The notes under the pieces were generated by a model. It saw only the letters and a list, made by a program, of their open reading frames with translations, was not told where the DNA came from and did no database searches. From contig DGTA01000043.1 in assembly GCA_002394165.1 (NCBI GenBank), positions 1 through 35,372 on the forward strand: 35,372 nucleotides of DNA, read 5' to 3'. The position numbers and the translations under genes are program-made. The number at the start of each line of letters is the position of its first letter. Positions within the stretch are counted from its first letter, which is position 1. Shown in pieces: positions 32,952 through 35,372 of this stretch. This DNA is from Lachnospiraceae bacterium UBA4348 (GTDB taxonomy: Bacteria > Bacillota > Clostridia > Lachnospirales > Lachnospiraceae).

Positions 32952-34862
32952 ATGGAACGATTTTACGGTTTTGACCTGGGAGATGCCGAGAGCGCCGTCT
33001 CACGCCTGGATTCCCAGTCGCAGTCGGTTCCCGAAGTGATCCCCGTCAGGGATGAAAAAAGCTTTATCACGGCCTACGCCCGGCTTTCGGACGGATCCCT
33101 TATCATTGGGGAGGGCGCCTGCTATGCCCCGCAGGCCCAGGAGCGGGCACTGCGTTTCAAGAGCCGCTTTCTGTCCGATCCCCTGGCCGCCGGCGATGTC
33201 AAATGCTTCGCGGCGGGCGTGCTCTCCCAGCTCAGGGGCAATGCGGACCTGGTGGACGGTGAGGACAGCTGCTTCTATATCGGCTGTCCCGCCGGCTGGG
33301 ACAAGGATGCCCGGGAGCGCTACCGCGAGATCTTTGAGCGGGTCGGCTACCCGCCCGCCCGGATCATCTCGGAATCCAGGGCCGCGCTGGTAAGCGCCTG
33401 CCAGTCAAAGCACCTGCAGGTCGGCTATGACATCCTCTCGCGCCCTGTCCTGGTCGTAGACATCGGCTCCTCCACCACGGATTTCGCCTACATCACCAAA
33501 GGACATGAGGTGGAGCTTAAAACAGCCGGCGAAGTCCGTCTCGGCGGCGGGATCATGGATGAGCTGCTCATGCAGCACGCGCTCTCGCAAAGCCCGCAGC
33601 GGGAAGAGCTGATGGATGTCTTTACCCAGTCGCCGCCGTGGCAGAGCTACTGCGAGTTTGCTGCCCGGCGCCTGAAAGAACAGTACTTCGGCGATGAGGA
33701 ATACTGGCAGGAGCGCGAATGCGCCAAAACGGTCACCGTCCGTTACCGCAAAAATCTGAAGCTTCGCATCGTCATGGACAAAAAAACGGCCCTCTCTCTT
33801 CTCGAGGGACCGTCGGACAGCCTGGGAGGCGCCTCCTTTAAAAAAGTATTCCTGGACAGCCTTAAGGAGGTCCGGGCCCAGATCGACGGGCCGGTCCCGG
33901 AGCTGCTGTTCCTGACCGGCGGAGTCTGCCGTCTGGCCGCCATAAGGGACTGGTGCCGCCAGATCTTCCCGGAAGCGGTGGTGATCACGGCCACAGAGCC
34001 GGAATTCTCCGTCTCGAGAGGCCTGGCCCTTTGCGGCCGGATCGACGAACAGGTGAGGGCTTTCAAGCAGGATGTGGCTCAGCTGATCGCCTCCCCCGCC
34101 ATCGAGCGCATCGTGGAGGATAACCTCGCCGGCCTGTATGAGCTGACCGCCGACACGCTGGTCGACCCGATCCTGGAAAACGCCGCGCTCCCGGTCTTCG
34201 ACCGCTGGCGCAGCGGACAGATCCGCCGCCTTTCGGACGTGAACGATCACCTGCAGAGTGAGATCACCTCCTGGCTGCAGACCGATGAGGCCCGGCAGCT
34301 GCTGGTGAAGCCCGTTACACAGTGGCTTAAGGGTGTCGCCGCCCGGCTTGAGGAGTACACGATGCCGATCTGCATCCGGCACGGCGTTCCCAACGCGGCG
34401 CTCAATTTAAGCTCCTATCTGTCGGCAGGCGACATCGACATCCAGGTGGATGCCAGGGATGTCTTTGCGGTCGAAGAGATCACCTGGCTGATCGACGGAG
34501 TGATTACCGTCATCGTGGGCCTCCTGTGCGGAGGCAGCGGTATCGCGCTGATCTACAGCGGCCTGCCGGGCATCATCGCCGGCGCTTTCTTAACACTCCT
34601 TATCCTGCTCATAGGAAAGGATCCCATGGAAAAAGCGCTGCTCAGGATCGACATTCCGGTCCCGGCCAGGAAACTGATCCCGCGCAGCCACCTGCGCAGC
34701 CGGTTAAGCGCGGTCAGCGGCGAGGTGCGCGACTCTCTGCGCGCGACCCTCGAGAAAGACAAAAAGGACGAGATCTCCGGCCGCATGGTCGAAGAGATCT
34801 CGTCCCAGATCGAGACCTGCCTCACCCGGATGGCCGAGGTGGTGGAGATCCCGCTTGGATGA
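32952..34862 (+). CDS. Membrane-anchored Hsp70-like ATPase
   Basis: 636 residues, about Hsp70 length. The ATPase-fold motifs are present: phosphate-1 GFDLGD at 6-11, a GCPAGW strand near 111-116, phosphate-2 VVDIGSSTTDFAY at 168-180, RLGGGIMDELL at 196-206 and the adenosine motif FLTGGVCRLAAIRDW at 320-334. The usual substrate-binding beta-sandwich is not recognisable. Instead residues 370-500 are mainly helical, and two TM helices lie at about 513-532 and 536-554, followed by a cytosolic tail. This resembles membrane-linked Hsp70-family proteins of unknown role. AAGGAG lies eight bases before the start; the gene ends three bases from the convergent purH stop. Confidence 0.85.
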   Translation: MERFYGFDLGDAESAVSRLDSQSQSVPEVIPVRDEKSFITAYARLSDGSLIIGEGACYAPQAQERALRFKSRFLSDPLAAGDVKCFAAGVLSQLRGNADLVDGEDSCFYIGCPAGWDKDARERYREIFERVGYPPARIISESRAALVSACQSKHLQVGYDILSRPVLVVDIGSSTTDFAYITKGHEVELKTAGEVRLGGGIMDELLMQHALSQSPQREELMDVFTQSPPWQSYCEFAARRLKEQYFGDEEYWQERECAKTVTVRYRKNLKLRIVMDKKTALSLLEGPSDSLGGASFKKVFLDSLKEVRAQIDGPVPELLFLTGGVCRLAAIRDWCRQIFPEAVVITATEPEFSVSRGLALCGRIDEQVRAFKQDVAQLIASPAIERIVEDNLAGLYELTADTLVDPILENAALPVFDRWRSGQIRRLSDVNDHLQSEITSWLQTDEARQLLVKPVTQWLKGVAARLEEYTMPICIRHGVPNAALNLSSYLSAGDIDIQVDARDVFAVEEITWLIDGVITVIVGLLCGGSGIALIYSGLPGIIAGAFLTLLILLIGKDPMEKALLRIDIPVPARKLIPRSHLRSRLSAVSGEVRDSLRATLEKDKKDEISGRMVEEISSQIETCLTRMAEVVEIPLG

Positions 34863-34865
34863 TCC

Positions 34866-35372
34866 TTAATGATGGAAAAGGCGTATCCCGGTGAAGATCA
34901 TTGCCATGCCGTAGCGGTCGCAGGCTTCGATCACCAGGTCGTCACGCACGGAGCCGCCGGGCTGTGCAATATACTTCACGCCGCTCTTTTTCGCGCGCTC
35001 GATATTATCAGGGAAGGGGAAGAATGCATCGGAACCGAGCACGACATTTTCGCTGCGCTCGAGCCATGCCTTCTTCTCTTCTCTTGTAAAGACGGGCGGC
35101 TTGCTGGAAAAGCGTTTCTGCCATTCGCCTTCTCTGAGCACATCTTCATATTCGTCGCCGATGTAGACATCGATGGCGTTGTCCCGGTCCGCGCGTCCGA
35201 TATTGTCGAGGAACGGAAGCTCAAGCACCTGGGGCGCCTGACGCAGGAGCCAGTTGTCGGCTTTGCTGCCCGCCAGCCTGGTGCAGTGGATCCTGGACTG
35301 CTGGCCGGCGCCGATGCCGATCGCCTGTCCGTCCTTCACATAGCAGACAGAGTTGGACTGGGTATATTTCAG
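34866..35372 (-). CDS. purH: AICAR transformylase (PurH-type), C-terminal part; 5' end outside window
   Basis: The frame is open to the window edge and the visible 168 residues are the C-terminal end. The family signatures LKYTQSNSVCY, GQAIGIGAGQQSR, a SKADNW segment and FFPFPDNIERA are all present, and the chain ends GMAMIFTGIRLFHH, typical of the protein's true terminus. It transfers a formyl group from 10-formyl-THF to AICAR in purine synthesis. Whether an N-terminal IMP cyclohydrolase domain is fused cannot be seen; many Clostridia also carry a stand-alone transformylase. Its stop is three bases from the Hsp70-like stop, with no terminator between. Confidence 0.93.
   Translation of the reverse strand: MKYTQSNSVCYVKDGQAIGIGAGQQSRIHCTRLAGSKADNWLLRQAPQVLELPFLDNIGRADRDNAIDVYIGDEYEDVLREGEWQKRFSSKPPVFTREEKKAWLERSENVVLGSDAFFPFPDNIERAKKSGVKYIAQPGGSVRDDLVIEACDRYGMAMIFTGIRLFHH

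Overview
The window looks like a chromosomal segment of an anaerobic Gram-positive bacterium of the Clostridia, possibly Lachnospiraceae or a relative. This rests on gene content: Fe-S flavoenzymes, a linoleate-isomerase-like protein, a TRAP transporter, a stand-alone AICAR transformylase, BspA-type leucine-rich repeats, strong AGGAGG ribosome sites and moderately high GC. It contains no rRNA or tRNA gene, CRISPR array, integrase or transposase that I can recognise. No gap between genes exceeds about 210 bases.

Region 1 (1-473) is the 3' end of a plus-strand Fe-S/flavin oxidoreductase. It is a paralogue of the complete 927-residue protein at 29097-31880.

Region 2 (477-16290) is the most unusual part: twelve minus-strand genes lying between two related REP-like hairpins (477-532 and 16231-16290). 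In transcription order, a small HTH protein overlaps a transmembrane Ser/Thr kinase with an LRR tail; a terminator follows. Then comes a tightly packed ten-gene operon: HD+RyR protein; TIR + Sel1/TPR protein with a C-terminal membrane anchor; three-helix membrane protein with BspA-type LRRs; orphan; 1289-residue DUF4062 + NACHT/STAND + beta-propeller protein; tail-anchored helical protein; two orphans; SLOG + four-TM SLATT-like protein; orphan. Nucleotide sensors, STAND ATPase, TIR, HD and membrane effector-like modules together suggest a composite immune or stress-signalling system. I do not recognise it as a named one.

Region 3 (16294-20416) is a three-gene redox operon led by a close relative of the flavin-dependent polyunsaturated fatty acid (linoleate) isomerase. 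A CrtI/retinol-saturase-like flavoprotein and a 2Fe-2S ferredoxin-reductase-like protein follow. Isomerisation and then reduction of unsaturated fatty acids (biohydrogenation) is the most economical reading. A divergent gene (20571-22049) encodes a probable PD-(D/E)XK nuclease fused to an SF1-type helicase/ATPase.

Region 4 (22111-24847) is a TRAP transporter operon (binding protein, small and large permease).

Region 5 (25051-31880) carries a plus-strand HypB-like GTPase with a good promoter and a Fur-box-like site. Opposite it is a six-gene minus-strand operon: Fe-S/flavin oxidoreductase, HypA, a second HypB, AMP-forming acyl ligase, acyl carrier protein, acyl-ACP thioesterase. Nickel chaperones appear without any hydrogenase or other nickel enzyme in view, in one transcript with acyl-activation genes.

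Region 6 (32040-34862) is a plus-strand pair: a two-TM protein with a GrpE-like C-terminus and an Hsp70-like ATPase with its own two-TM hairpin. Region 7 (34866-35372) is the 3' end of an AICAR transformylase (PurH-type) gene.
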